Assembly (NCBI RefSeq): GCF_014190805.1
Contig: NZ_JACHVQ010000002.1
Coordinates: 248,001-312,000 of the forward strand
DNA: 64,000 bases
Direction of reading: 5' to 3'
DNA from: Flexivirga oryzae
GTDB taxonomy: Bacteria; Actinomycetota; Actinomycetes; Actinomycetales; Dermatophilaceae
Positions 40,129 through 49,751 of the stretch are shown here, piece after piece; positions within the stretch are counted from its first letter, which is position 1, and each line of letters opens with the position of its first letter. Below the pieces are notes generated by a model that saw only the letters and a program-made list of their open reading frames with translations, made no database searches and was not told the origin of the DNA. The position numbers and the translations under genes are program-made.

Positions 40129-41385
40129 TCAGTTCTCGGGCGACGTTCCGAGCGTGACGGTGGCCGTGTGCGACTGACCCTGGGCGTCGACCCAGGTCAC
40201 CGAGACCTTGTCTCCCGGGTACTTCGTCTCCAGCACGTCGGTCAGGGTGCTCGCCCCGGTGACGGTCTTGCCGTCGATCCCGGTGATCGTCGAACCCGAG
40301 GTGATGCCCGCGGCTGCCGCGGCACCACCCGAGGTCGTACCGACGACCGCGGCACCGGACGTCTGGGTGTCGCCGGACCCGTACCCGTAGCCGGTCGACG
40401 ACTGGGTGCTGATCTCGACACCGAGGGCCGCGCGAGAGCCGATGTGGACGGTGGACGACTTGCTGCCCGCCTCGATCTGGTTGGCGATCTTCACCGCCGA
40501 GGAGATCGGTATGGCGTACCCGGTGACCGGAGACCCGGACGAAGCAGCCGTGTCGATCCCGATGACCTCACCGTCGGAGTCGACCAGCGGTCCGCCGGAG
40601 TAGCCGGGGACGATCTGCGCATCCGTCTGCAACAGGCCCTTCAGCGTCTCGGCGTCCGAGCCGCTGCCGTCGTCGGAGGCGGTGATCCGCTGGTTGGTGG
40701 CGGTGATCGAGCCGCTGGTCTTGTAGAGCGTGCCGAGGCCGCCGCCCTGGCCGACCGCGGTGACCTTCTCACCGAGGATCGCCTTGCCGGTGTCCAGCGA
40801 CGCCGTCTTCAGGCCGCTGGCACCCTGCAACTGGATGACCGCGATGTCGTGCGTCTCGTCCGATCCGAGGACCTTCGCCGTGTAGGTCTCGCCGTTCGCC
40901 GCCTTGACACGGATCGAGGTGGAGCCCTCGACCACGTGGTAGTTGGTGAGCACGATCCCACCGGAGGTCAGCACGATGCCGGTGCCGGCACCTTCCCCGT
41001 TGGTCAGCACGGTGTCGACCATGACCACGCCGGGCCAGGACGAGACGGGCGTGCCGGAGACCTGGCTGCTGGAGGTCTGCGACCAGGGCCCGAAGCCGCC
41101 GCTGCCGTCGGAGCCGGACGACCCGCCCCCGCCGTAGGTGTCACCGCCGGATCCGGTGCTGCCCGAGCCGTTCGAGCCCGAGCCGTTCGAGCCGGACGAC
41201 CCCGAGCTGCCCGAACCGGACCCGGACGAACCGGTCGACGGGCTGCTGCTGGGAATGGACACGGACGGCGCCGCACCGGAAACGGTGACGCGATCCGCGA
41301 ACACGTGCTGCGTGGCGACGGCGCTGGCAGGGGCGACCACTGCGACGGCAAGTGCCGTGCTGACGGCTACGAGACGACCCTTCAT
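40129..41385 (-). CDS. Secreted trypsin-like (HtrA/S1C) serine protease with PDZ domain
   Basis: A 418-residue envelope protease. A signal sequence ends near residue 25-30, followed by a long Ser/Gly/Asn linker (about 45-100) and a chymotrypsin-like domain with the triad His150 (TNYHVV), Asp180 (THDIAV) and Ser263 (GYSGGPL). A PDZ domain (about 330-415, AGITSGSTITGIDGKTV) follows. HtrA-type proteins degrade or chaperone misfolded exported proteins. ATG at 41385 has GAGGAG upstream. It could be released from the cell or attached to the wall by its linker. Confidence 0.92.
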   Translation of the reverse strand: MKGRLVAVSTALAVAVVAPASAVATQHVFADRVTVSGAAPSVSIPSSSPSTGSSGSGSGSSGSSGSNGSGSNGSGSTGSGGDTYGGGGSSGSDGSGGFGPWSQTSSSQVSGTPVSSWPGVVMVDTVLTNGEGAGTGIVLTSGGIVLTNYHVVEGSTSIRVKAANGETYTAKVLGSDETHDIAVIQLQGASGLKTASLDTGKAILGEKVTAVGQGGGLGTLYKTSGSITATNQRITASDDGSGSDAETLKGLLQTDAQIVPGYSGGPLVDSDGEVIGIDTAASSGSPVTGYAIPISSAVKIANQIEAGSKSSTVHIGSRAALGVEISTQSSTGYGYGSGDTQTSGAAVVGTTSGGAAAAAGITSGSTITGIDGKTVTGASTLTDVLETKYPGDKVSVTWVDAQGQSHTATVTLGTSPEN

Positions 41386-41429
41386 GTCTTGGCTCCTCAA
41401 GTTCTTCGACTACGCCAAGACTCGCCCTG

Positions 41430-42362
41430 TCACTGATGCGTTACCGGGCAACCAGTTGTGGCCTTGCTGTGAACCGCCAACTCCGGTTGCGCCGGCGCGG
41501 GAGCCGATCCCGGTGCCCTGGAGGTGAGCAGCACACCGACGACGACCACCAGGGCGCCCACGAGTTCGACCGGCCCGGGCCGCTCACCGAGCACTGCCCA
41601 GGCGGTGCTGAGTCCCACGACCGGCACGAGCATGGAGTATGGCGCCACGGTGCTCGCCGGGTGCCGTGCCATCAGCCAGGTCCAGATACCGCTGCCCGCG
41701 ACGCTGCCGAGCACGCAGGTGTAGATCAGGCCGGACCAGGCGACCCAGGCGTGCCCCGAGGTGGTGATCGAGTCGACGATCTGTCGCGGTCCCTCCACGA
41801 GCAGCGAGAGGCCGAGCATCGGCACCGGAAGCACCACGGTCATCCACAGCGTGAGGTGCAGCGGTTTGGGCGGGTTCGCCAGTCTGCTCGACAGGTTGCC
41901 GAACGCCCAGCCGAGACCGGCGCACAGGCTGAGCACGAACGGCCACCAGGTGGCCCCGCCGACACGCTGCGACCCGACGATGGCCAGCCCCGTGACCGCG
42001 ACGACGACGCCGAGTGCCCGGGCCGGTGTGAGCCGCTCCCCCACGAGCACACCGAGCAGCACGGTGAACGGTGCCGAACACTGCAGCACCAGCGAGGCCA
42101 GGCCGGTCGGCAGACCCGCGTCCATCGCGCTGTAGAGGAAGGCGAACTGCAGCACGCCGAACCCGATGCCGTACCCCAGCAGGTAGCGCAGCGGCACCTG
42201 CGGGCGTGGCACGAACAGGACGGTCGGCACCGCGATCAGCGTCCAGCGCAGCGCCACGAGGAAGTATGGCGGGAACTGCTCCAGCGACGCGTGGATCGCC
42301 AGGAAGTTCACGCCCCAGAGGACGGCGACGAGCCCGGCGAGCAGGCGGTGACGGATCGGCAT
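41430..42362 (-). CDS. EamA-family (DMT) transporter
   Basis: A 310-residue protein with ten membrane helices in two EamA repeats (LLAGLVAVLWGVNFLAIHASLEQFPPYFLVALRW; second repeat with TWLMARHPASTVAPYSMLVPV). Related exporters carry amino acids or other metabolites (RhaT/YedA/EamA). ATG at 42362 is used. It is divergent from a LysR regulator 71 bases away, the standard arrangement for metabolite exporters, so LysR probably activates it when its substrate accumulates. Confidence 0.88.
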   Translation of the reverse strand: MPIRHRLLAGLVAVLWGVNFLAIHASLEQFPPYFLVALRWTLIAVPTVLFVPRPQVPLRYLLGYGIGFGVLQFAFLYSAMDAGLPTGLASLVLQCSAPFTVLLGVLVGERLTPARALGVVVAVTGLAIVGSQRVGGATWWPFVLSLCAGLGWAFGNLSSRLANPPKPLHLTLWMTVVLPVPMLGLSLLVEGPRQIVDSITTSGHAWVAWSGLIYTCVLGSVAGSGIWTWLMARHPASTVAPYSMLVPVVGLSTAWAVLGERPGPVELVGALVVVVGVLLTSRAPGSAPAPAQPELAVHSKATTGCPVTHQ

Positions 42363-42433
42363 GGGTCGATCGTGCGCCCGAACACTCTTCAGGTCCAGCA
42401 AGAATTTGTGGATCATCTCGTTAGGATCCCTTC

Positions 42434-43339
42434 ATGGAGTCAAGACATCTGACCCTGCTGCGCGAGCTGCGCGACCGCGGCAGCGTCGCCGCCGTCGCGG
42501 CCACGACCTGGCGCACCCCGTCCGCGGTATCGCAGCAGCTGCGCACGGCCGAACGTGATCTCGGCGTCCGTCTGGTCGAACCGGACGGTCGCGGGCTGCG
42601 GCTCACCGACGAGGGCCGTGTGCTGGCCGAGGCCGCCCTCGATGTCGAGACGGCGCTTGCGCGGGCCCAGGCTCGCCTCGACGAGTTCCGCGATCGGCTC
42701 GCCGGGGAGGTGCGGGTCGCGGCGCTGCCCAGCGCCATCGAATACCTCGCGCCACGGCTGCTGACCGGGCTGCGCGACGTGCCGATCGACGTGCGACTGG
42801 ACGACGTCGACGTGGCCGAGGAGGACTTCGTCGGCCTCGCCGACGACTACGACGTCGTGATCGGGCACACCGTGCGCGCCGTGCCGCAGCGCCGGCGCGG
42901 CCTGGCGATCGAGGAAGTGGTGCGGGAGCCGCTCGACATCGTCATACCCGTCGATCACCGGTGGGCGACCCGGCGCAGCATCGCACCGGACGAGGCGATC
43001 GGCGAGCCGTGGGTGGCGACTCCGCCCGGGTATCCGTTCCGCCGGCTGCTGGAGCGCATCGAGCGCGCCGCGGGCCGGCCCGCCGAGGTGGTGCAGGAGG
43101 TGCGCGACAACCGGGTGGTGGAGGCGCTGGTCGCGGCGGGTGTCGGCATCGCATTGCTGCCGCGCTTCACCACCCGCCCGAACCCGGCGGTGCGGCTGCT
43201 GCGGTTGCGCGACGTCGACAGCGCACGGCTGGTGCTGGCGATGGCCCGGCGCGACCGGGCGGAGCGGGCGGCGGTGCGGCGCGTCATACAGGAGCTGATC
43301 GCGATCGGGGCCGGCCTGGGCGCCGGGTCCCGCGAGTAA
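42434..43339 (+). CDS. LysR-family regulator
   Basis: A 301-residue LysR protein: N-terminal helix-turn-helix (RHLTLLRELRDRGSVAAVAATTWRTPSAVSQQL) with linker helix, then a two-lobed effector domain. The HTH has an Ala/Thr-rich form typical of actinobacterial ArgP/IciA-like relatives. It is divergent from the EamA exporter and likely controls it. Effector unknown. Confidence 0.9.
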   Translation: MESRHLTLLRELRDRGSVAAVAATTWRTPSAVSQQLRTAERDLGVRLVEPDGRGLRLTDEGRVLAEAALDVETALARAQARLDEFRDRLAGEVRVAALPSAIEYLAPRLLTGLRDVPIDVRLDDVDVAEEDFVGLADDYDVVIGHTVRAVPQRRRGLAIEEVVREPLDIVIPVDHRWATRRSIAPDEAIGEPWVATPPGYPFRRLLERIERAAGRPAEVVQEVRDNRVVEALVAAGVGIALLPRFTTRPNPAVRLLRLRDVDSARLVLAMARRDRAERAAVRRVIQELIAIGAGLGAGSRE

Positions 43340-43356
43340 GTGACGACAGTAGTGGG

Positions 43357-43605
43357 CTACTCGTCCTCGTCGAGGTCGTCGTCGTCCGCGTTGCGGAACG
43401 CCTCGACGCGCGCGCGGCGCTCGGACACCTTGCGGTCCACCTGCTCGGCGAACTGCTCACGCGCCCCGCTCAACGCGAAGAACGACACGACCAGCGAGAT
43501 CAGCGCGGACAGGATGAGCAGCGCCCAGCTGCGGAAGCCGACGGCGAACAGGACGAGCAGTACGACCACGAAGATGAGCAGTCGCCAGATGGTGTAGCGG
43601 ATCAT
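43357..43605 (-). CDS. DUF4229 small membrane protein
   Basis: An 82-residue protein with two membrane helices (about residues 8-24 and 27-45) and an acidic tail (AFRNADDDDLDEDE). It is the DUF4229 family commonly found at the end of actinobacterial cytochrome c maturation operons; role unknown. Its ATG overlaps the ccsB stop (TGATG), so it is translationally coupled. Confidence 0.85.
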   Translation of the reverse strand: MIRYTIWRLLIFVVVLLVLFAVGFRSWALLILSALISLVVSFFALSGAREQFAEQVDRKVSERRARVEAFRNADDDDLDEDE

Positions 43606-44639
43606 CACATACCCGAGTAGGAGTGCATGCCGACGATGAAGACGTTGACGACGCAGAAGTTGAACAGGACGCAGCCGAAACCGGCCAGCGACAGGTAGGC
43701 GGCCTTCTTGCCGCTCCACCCGGCGGTCGCGCGGGCGTGCAGGTAGGCGGCGTAGACGACCCAGATGACCAGCGTCCAGACCTCCTTGGGATCCCAGCTC
43801 CAGTAGTGGCCCCAGGCCTTCTGCGCCCAGATGGCGCCGGCGATCAGGGTGAACGTCCACAGCGGGAAGGCGATGATCAGCAGCCCGTAGGTGGTGCGGT
43901 CCAGGACCTCCGAGCCGGGCACGGCGTCCATGAACGTGTACTTCGTGTCGTGGATGTCCTCGCGCCACTTCTGCACGAAGTACAGGATCGTGGTGGAGAA
44001 GGAGATGGTGAAGAACGCGACCGACAGGATCGCGACGGTGACGTGGATGGTCAGCCAGTAGTTCTTCAGCGACGGCATCAGCTCACTGGCGGCGGTGTAG
44101 AAGACCAGCGCGGCGAGCATCTCGGTCAGCAGCGTCGGACCGACCACGAAGATGCCGAGCGACCGGATGTCGCTCTTCAGGCTCCAGACCAGGAACGCGG
44201 TCATCACGAAGAACGCCCCGACGATGGCGAACTCGTACATGTTGCCCAGCGGCGGGCGCCCCACGGACGCCGCGCGGAAGACCACGCACGCGGTCAGCAG
44301 CAGCCAGCCGAGCCACGACAGGGACATACCGATGCCGGCCCACTGCCGCTTCTCCGGTGGTATGGCGCCCTCGGCCTGTGCCGTGCGCTCCAGGACGGTC
44401 GTGTGACCGCTTCCGTCGGCCGCCGCGGCCGCGCCGCTGCCCGACGCCAGCTGCGCCTCGCGCTCCTCCGCACGCGCCACCCGGCCCGGGTGACCGGCCA
44501 GGTCCAGCGCGAAGGACAGCATGGCCAGCGCCAGCACGACCGCCGAGGCGTAGAGGAAGTTGTTGGACAGGTTGGACAGTCCGACGTCGGTCGCGTGACC
44601 GCCGAAGGAGATGCTGGGCGTGGACGTGAAACTGATCAT
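43605..44639 (-). CDS. ccsB: Cytochrome c biogenesis protein CcsB/ResC
   Basis: A 344-residue membrane protein of the heme-handling family with about eight helices. The tryptophan-rich heme-binding motif WGHYWSWDPKEVW is present, with flanking conserved His in TIHVTVAIL and near HSYSGM. With ResB it carries heme across the membrane and attaches it to apocytochrome c in the System II pathway. It overlaps resB by four bases (ATGA). Confidence 0.95.
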   Translation of the reverse strand: MISFTSTPSISFGGHATDVGLSNLSNNFLYASAVVLALAMLSFALDLAGHPGRVARAEEREAQLASGSGAAAAADGSGHTTVLERTAQAEGAIPPEKRQWAGIGMSLSWLGWLLLTACVVFRAASVGRPPLGNMYEFAIVGAFFVMTAFLVWSLKSDIRSLGIFVVGPTLLTEMLAALVFYTAASELMPSLKNYWLTIHVTVAILSVAFFTISFSTTILYFVQKWREDIHDTKYTFMDAVPGSEVLDRTTYGLLIIAFPLWTFTLIAGAIWAQKAWGHYWSWDPKEVWTLVIWVVYAAYLHARATAGWSGKKAAYLSLAGFGCVLFNFCVVNVFIVGMHSYSGM

Positions 44640-46312
44640 CGAGCCGGACCTGCCTGGGATGTGGGGGTTGTTCCTAGTCGTCCCTCGACGCCGTCGAGGA
44701 GGTTGTCGAGCGCGACCTGGAGACGCGGGTCCTCGCCCTTGGCGAGAGCCCCGGCCGTGATCAGACTACGCCCGTCGCCCGCGGAGCCTTCGGGGTCGTC
44801 GCCCCCGCCGGTGCTGACCTTGACGAAGATCCGGCGCCGACGCAGGGTCATCGACATGATGAGGCCGGCCAGCCCGATCAGTGCCGCGAGCAGCGCGGTG
44901 CCCTTGCCCGGGTCGTAACGGGCGGACAGGCCCGCCCAGCGCGGGATGGTCTTGCTCATCGAGATCGTGGTGCCGTCCGGCAGTTTGACGGTCTGCCCGG
45001 GCCGCACCACGGCGCTCCACGGCTTGTTCCCGTCCATGATCCGGGTCATCTTCGCAATGTTGAGCGTGTAGACCGACTGCGGCTGGCTGTCCGGGAAGAG
45101 CTGACCCTGGTAGGCGCCGAGCACCAGGGCCGGGTCGTCCAGGCCGGCGTAGGTCGAGATCGGCCCCTGGCTATTACTGAACGATGCGGTCGGCAGGAAG
45201 AACCCGTAGAAGCCCAGCTCCTTCGGCGACGCCGCCGGCACCTTGATCGCGCCGACCGACCGGTAGCCGTTGTCCTGCGGAAGGAACGGCGTCTCCTGGT
45301 GGTAGAGCACCTTCCCGGTCGGGCTCTTGACGGTGATCATCGGCGCGTAGCCGTTGCCGAGCAGGTAGACCGAGGTGCCGTCCAGCTTGACCGCGTCGTT
45401 GACCGCGAGCCGGCGGGTGGTCTTGGTCCCGTCCGGTGTCGCGCTGGTGGTCACCGTCGCGCGGAAGTCGCGCGGCTGGCCGTACTGCGGCGAACTCTTC
45501 GGGACGTTCTTCTCGAAGGTGACGTCGAGGTTGTCGACCTTCATGCTCCAGGGCTTGATCGCCTTGTCGGTGTCGACCCACGGGCCGAGGTCGAGGGTGT
45601 TGTAGCTGCCGACCGCGCTCACGAACGGTTCGCTGCCCTCGGGCACGATCACGTCGCCGCGCCAGCCCAGCAGGTGGTCGGCCGCGACCGCGAGGACGAG
45701 CACCAGCAGGCACAGGTGGAACAGCAGGTTGCCGGTCTCGCGCAACCGCCCGCCCTCTGCGGTGACCGCCTGCACGCCGTCGACCGGGTCGTCGACGCGG
45801 ACGCGGTATCCCTTGCGCCGCAACGTTTCCCGCGCCGCCGTGACGACGTCCTCGGGTCGTGCGTCGATGTTGCGTTCCGCGGTGGCGGGCAACCGGGTGA
45901 GCCGTTTGGGCACCCGCGGCAACGGCGAGCGCAGCGCCTTCAGGTGTATGACGCAACGTGGCAGCACGCACCCGACGAGCGAGATCAGCAGCAGGATGTA
46001 GATGGCGGCGAACCAGGGGGCGCCATACACGTCGAACATCGACAACTTGTCCAGCCACGGCCCGATCGCTTTGTGGTCCTGCAGGTAGGTGGCGACGCGG
46101 GAGGCGTCGATGCTGCGCTGCGGGAAGATCGACCCGGGCACCGCGGCCACCGCGAGCAGCAGCAGCAGGAACAGCGCTGTGCGCATCGAGGTCAGCTGCC
46201 GCCACAGCCAGCGCAGCATGCCGACGACGCCGATCTTGGGCGCCAGCACCGGCTGCTTGCGGCCGGGCTTCGGGCGGGCCTTCTTGCCCGGCTTGGTGGT
46301 GGTTTCAGCCAA
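44636..46312 (-). CDS. resB: Cytochrome c biogenesis protein ResB
   Basis: A 558-residue protein: a Lys/Pro-rich cytoplasmic tail, a membrane helix near 45-60, further helices near 100-120 and 200-215, a large external domain (about 220-480) and a last helix near 495-512. This is the System II heme-delivery partner of CcsB. It follows the ccdA gene with no spacer in the operon order phosphatase-resA-ccdA-resB-ccsB-DUF4229. Confidence 0.95.
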   Translation of the reverse strand: MAETTTKPGKKARPKPGRKQPVLAPKIGVVGMLRWLWRQLTSMRTALFLLLLLAVAAVPGSIFPQRSIDASRVATYLQDHKAIGPWLDKLSMFDVYGAPWFAAIYILLLISLVGCVLPRCVIHLKALRSPLPRVPKRLTRLPATAERNIDARPEDVVTAARETLRRKGYRVRVDDPVDGVQAVTAEGGRLRETGNLLFHLCLLVLVLAVAADHLLGWRGDVIVPEGSEPFVSAVGSYNTLDLGPWVDTDKAIKPWSMKVDNLDVTFEKNVPKSSPQYGQPRDFRATVTTSATPDGTKTTRRLAVNDAVKLDGTSVYLLGNGYAPMITVKSPTGKVLYHQETPFLPQDNGYRSVGAIKVPAASPKELGFYGFFLPTASFSNSQGPISTYAGLDDPALVLGAYQGQLFPDSQPQSVYTLNIAKMTRIMDGNKPWSAVVRPGQTVKLPDGTTISMSKTIPRWAGLSARYDPGKGTALLAALIGLAGLIMSMTLRRRRIFVKVSTGGGDDPEGSAGDGRSLITAGALAKGEDPRLQVALDNLLDGVEGRLGTTPTSQAGPAR

Positions 46313-47056
46313 TCAGATCACCGGAACAAACGTGTCGGAGCCGGTCAGCCGGATCTGGATCCAGGAGATCAGGTGCAACCACTGCCCCGACACCATGATC
46401 AGTCCCACGACCAGCATGAGGATGCCACCGACCAGTTGGATCGGCCGGTGGTGGTCACGCAGCCAGCGCGACCAGGACTCCGCGCGCGACCAGCCGGCCG
46501 CGATGAGCAGGAACGGGATGCCGAGCCCGAGGCAGTAGAACGCCGCAAGGGTCACCCCGCGCGATGCGCAGGAGTCACCGATCGGGTTGGCAAGATTGAG
46601 GATCGCGCCATACACGGGTCCGACGCAGGGGCTGGCGCTGAGGCCGAAGACCGCGCCCAGCAGCGGGGCGCCGACCAGCCCGGCGGACGGCTTCCACCGC
46701 ACCGGGATGCCGCGCTGGCCGATGAAGCCGAGGTAGACCAGGGCCAGCAGGATCACGATGACACCGCTGACCCGGATCATCACGTCCTGGTGGAGGTACT
46801 TGAGGTTCAGCACCCAGCTGTATGCCGCGGCGACGCTGACCAGCACCACGGAGAAGCCGAGCACGAAGAGCAGCGCGCCGGTCACCAACCGGGTCTTGCG
46901 CCGCTCGTCGGTCAGCCCGGTGACGTAACCGAGGAAACCCGGCACCAGAGGGAGCACGCACGGCGACGCGAACGACACCACACCGGCAGCGACCGCCAGC
47001 ACGACGGCGATCGGCAGGCTGCCCGTGGCAACCGTCTGCGCGGCGTTCGCGGTCAT
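46313..47056 (-). CDS. ccdA: Cytochrome c biogenesis protein CcdA
   Basis: A 247-residue, six-helix thiol transporter of the DsbD/CcdA family. The paired cysteines lie in FASPCVLPLVPGFLGYVTG and SASPCVGPVYGA. It passes reducing equivalents from cytoplasmic thioredoxin to extracytoplasmic ResA so that the CxxCH heme-binding site can be reduced. ATG at 47056 is used; resA ends ten bases upstream. Confidence 0.94.
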   Translation of the reverse strand: MTANAAQTVATGSLPIAVVLAVAAGVVSFASPCVLPLVPGFLGYVTGLTDERRKTRLVTGALLFVLGFSVVLVSVAAAYSWVLNLKYLHQDVMIRVSGVIVILLALVYLGFIGQRGIPVRWKPSAGLVGAPLLGAVFGLSASPCVGPVYGAILNLANPIGDSCASRGVTLAAFYCLGLGIPFLLIAAGWSRAESWSRWLRDHHRPIQLVGGILMLVVGLIMVSGQWLHLISWIQIRLTGSDTFVPVI

Positions 47057-47066
47057 CGGAGTGCGG

Positions 47067-47663
47067 TCACCCCTTCGCGAGCACGTCGTCGACGAGCCCG
47101 GTGAGCGTGGCGGTGGTCGTCGGCCCGGAGACCCGGGCGGCGATGCGGTGCTGCTTGTCGAGGACGAGGGTGGACGGGGTCGCGGAGGCCTTGCCCTGCA
47201 GCGCGACCAGTGCCGCTCCCCCGTCGTCGCGCAGCGACGGGTAGGTGACACCGGCGGACTGCAGGTAGGCCGCTGCGGTCTGCGGGCCCTCCTGGCGGTC
47301 GACGCCGACCATCAGCACGCCCTTCTTCTTGAGCTTGACCCAGGCCTTCTCCAGGTCCGGGGTCTCGGACTTGCACGGCGGGCACCACGAACCCCAGACG
47401 TTCACGACGATGACCTTGCCCGGGTAGTTCCTGGTCGACCAGGCCGCGCCGTCCAGCAGCTTCCCGGACAGGACGACCGGCTTGCCGCGTTGGCCCGGCG
47501 CCAGCTGGGCGAGGGTGCCGTCACCGGCCAGGTAGTTCTTGTCGTCCCCCTGGTTGGCCTGTTTGGTGATCGAGTTGCCGTCGCTGCTGCAGGCAGCGAG
47601 GCCGAGGGTCGCCAGGCAGGTCAGCGCGAGCGCTGCCGCCATACCCCTCCTGCGCGCGGTCAT
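47067..47663 (-). CDS. resA: Thiol-disulfide oxidoreductase lipoprotein (ResA/TlpA)
   Basis: A 198-residue lipoprotein: signal with lipobox LAAC, so Cys25 is lipidated, and a thioredoxin fold with the WCPPC active site (Cys94 and Cys97). It reduces apocytochrome c cysteines using electrons from CcdA. Its ATG overlaps the stop of the upstream phosphatase gene (ATGA). Confidence 0.94.
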   Translation of the reverse strand: MTARRRGMAAALALTCLATLGLAACSSDGNSITKQANQGDDKNYLAGDGTLAQLAPGQRGKPVVLSGKLLDGAAWSTRNYPGKVIVVNVWGSWCPPCKSETPDLEKAWVKLKKKGVLMVGVDRQEGPQTAAAYLQSAGVTYPSLRDDGGAALVALQGKASATPSTLVLDKQHRIAARVSGPTTTATLTGLVDDVLAKG

Positions 47664-48319
47664 TTCCGACCACTTCCCAACGCAGAGCCGGCCGCCTCGA
47701 TGGCGTCGGGCAGCAGCTCCCGGGCGGGTTCGGCGTAGTCGATGCGGACGAACCGGTCGTCGTCGAACACCACGCTGGTCACGGACGCGAGCGTGCACTG
47801 CCGCCGGCGCGGGTCGTGCCACAGCCGCTTGCCCTCGAAGTGCAGGCGCGCGATCCAGACCGGCAGCTGGTGGCTGACGATGACGGCCTCGTGGCCCTCC
47901 GCCTGCGCGCGCGCATCCCGGGTCGCGGCGTCCATGCGCTCGGCGATCTCGGCATACGGCTCACCCCAGCTGGGCTTGAGCGGGTTGGTCAGCTTGCTCC
48001 AGAACCGCGGGTTGAGCAGTTGCTTGGGGTTCTTGCCGACGGTCAGGCCCTCGAAGTCGTTGCCCGCCTCGATCACCCGGTCGTCCAGCTCCACGGGCAG
48101 CTTGAGCGCCTCGGCGAGCGGTTCGACGGTCTCCTGGGCGCGCTCCAGCGGCGAGGAGACCAGGTGGGTGATGTCGCGGTCGGCGAGGTATGCCGCCGTC
48201 AGCTTGGCCATCTGCCGGCCGAGCTCGGACAGGTGGAAGCCCGGCATCCGGCCGTAGAGGACACCACCGGGGTTGTCCACCTCCCCGTGCCGGACCAGGT
48301 GCACGACGGTCTCAGTCAC
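47660..48319 (-). CDS. Histidine phosphatase family protein
   Basis: A 219-residue phosphoglycerate-mutase-like protein. The phosphohistidine motif LVRHGEVDNPGG is at the N-terminus, with the second His in SHQLPVWIARL. Actinobacterial resA-ccdA operons regularly start with such a gene, so it may support cytochrome biogenesis, but its substrate is unknown. The stop overlaps the resA start. Confidence 0.9.
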   Translation of the reverse strand: MTETVVHLVRHGEVDNPGGVLYGRMPGFHLSELGRQMAKLTAAYLADRDITHLVSSPLERAQETVEPLAEALKLPVELDDRVIEAGNDFEGLTVGKNPKQLLNPRFWSKLTNPLKPSWGEPYAEIAERMDAATRDARAQAEGHEAVIVSHQLPVWIARLHFEGKRLWHDPRRRQCTLASVTSVVFDDDRFVRIDYAEPARELLPDAIEAAGSALGSGRK

Positions 48320-48385
48320 CGGTCACCGCCGGTCGGCTCACGGAAATCACGCTGGGAGTGTCGCATCGGTTTCTGTGTCGCCCTC

Positions 48386-49717
48386 TCAGGAGCCGGCCGC
48401 GGCCGCCGCGGCTGCCGGGAGCGCGGCCAGGACGTGCTCGACCGCGGCGTCGTCGTGGGACGCGCTGACGAACCACGCCTCGTACGAGCTCGGCGGCAGG
48501 TGCACACCCTGATCCAGCATCGAATGGAAGAACCGGCCGAACGCGGCGGTGTCCTGCGCCTTGGCGTCCTCGTAGTTGCGGACGGCGCCCTCGCGGAAGA
48601 AGACCGAGAACATCGAGCCGGCCCACTGGACGGTGTGCGGCACCCCGTGCGCGGTGAGGGCCGCGGAGGCGCCGTCGGCGATCGCGTGCGCGACGACGCC
48701 GATGCGGTCGTAGACCTCGGCGGTGCAGCCGCGCAGCGTCGCCAGCCCGGCCGCGGTCGCGACCGGGTTCCCGGACAGGGTGCCCGCCTGGTAGACGGGC
48801 CCGTCCGGCGCGAGGTTGGCCAGCAGGTCGGCCCGGCCGCCGAAGGCCGCGGCGGGGAAGCCACCGCCCATGACCTTGCCGAAGGTGAACAGGTCGGGGG
48901 CGCCGCCCTCGGGCTCCCCCTCCAGGCCGTACCAGCCGGCGGCGGAGCAGCGGAAGCCGGTCATCACCTCGTCGGAGATCAGCAGCGCACCGTGCTCCTT
49001 GGTGATCCGGCGCAGGGCGCTGGTGAAACCGGGTGCGGGCGGGACGACACCCATGTTGCCCGGGGACGCCTCGGTGATCACGCAGGCGATCTCGTCGCCG
49101 TGCTCGGCGAACGCGGCCTCGACGGCTGCGACGTCGTTGTAGGGCAGCACGATCGTCTCGTGCGCGGCCGAGGCGGGGACGCCGGCGGAGTCCGGCAGCG
49201 CGAAGGTGGCCACCCCGGAACCGGCCGCGGCCAGCAGCGGGTCGACGTGGCCGTGGTAGCAGCCGGCGAACTTCACCACGGTGCTGCGGCCGGTCGCGCC
49301 ACGCGCCAGCCGCAGGGCGGACATCGTCGCCTCGGTGCCGCTGTTGACCAGCCGCACCTGCTCCAGCGGCGCGACGCGGGAGACGATCTCCTCGGCGAGG
49401 GCCACTTCGTTCTCGCTCGGCGTGCCGAAGCTGAAGCCCTGGGTCGCGGCCTGCTGCACGGCGGCCAGCACGTCGGGGTGGGCGTGGCCGAGGATCATCG
49501 GACCCCAGGAGCAGATCAGGTCGACGTAGCGGTTGCCATCGACGTCGGTCAGCCACGGACCCTTCGCGGAGGCGATGAAGCGGGGTGTGCCGCCGACCGC
49601 GCGGAAGGCGCGGACCGGCGAGTTGACGCCACCCGGGGTGACCGCCCGGGCGCGCTGCAGCAGCGCCGCCGACGCCTCGTCGTGAACAGTCGGGTGCTCG
49701 GTGGGCGTGCTCGTCAT
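48386..49717 (-). CDS. hemL: Glutamate-1-semialdehyde 2,1-aminomutase
   Basis: A 443-residue PLP enzyme that converts glutamate 1-semialdehyde to 5-aminolevulinate, the second step of C5-pathway heme synthesis after HemA. The PLP Lys is Lys281 (TFGKVMGGG), with the cofactor phosphate-binding NSGTEATMSALRLAR and the gating loop GGVNSPVRAF at the N-terminus. It lies apart from the hemACDB operon with a MarR/YceI pair between. Confidence 0.95.
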   Translation of the reverse strand: MTSTPTEHPTVHDEASAALLQRARAVTPGGVNSPVRAFRAVGGTPRFIASAKGPWLTDVDGNRYVDLICSWGPMILGHAHPDVLAAVQQAATQGFSFGTPSENEVALAEEIVSRVAPLEQVRLVNSGTEATMSALRLARGATGRSTVVKFAGCYHGHVDPLLAAAGSGVATFALPDSAGVPASAAHETIVLPYNDVAAVEAAFAEHGDEIACVITEASPGNMGVVPPAPGFTSALRRITKEHGALLISDEVMTGFRCSAAGWYGLEGEPEGGAPDLFTFGKVMGGGFPAAAFGGRADLLANLAPDGPVYQAGTLSGNPVATAAGLATLRGCTAEVYDRIGVVAHAIADGASAALTAHGVPHTVQWAGSMFSVFFREGAVRNYEDAKAQDTAAFGRFFHSMLDQGVHLPPSSYEAWFVSASHDDAAVEHVLAALPAAAAAAAGS

Positions 49718-49751
49718 ACCGCCATTGTCTCAGGCGGCCGAGCGCGATCTC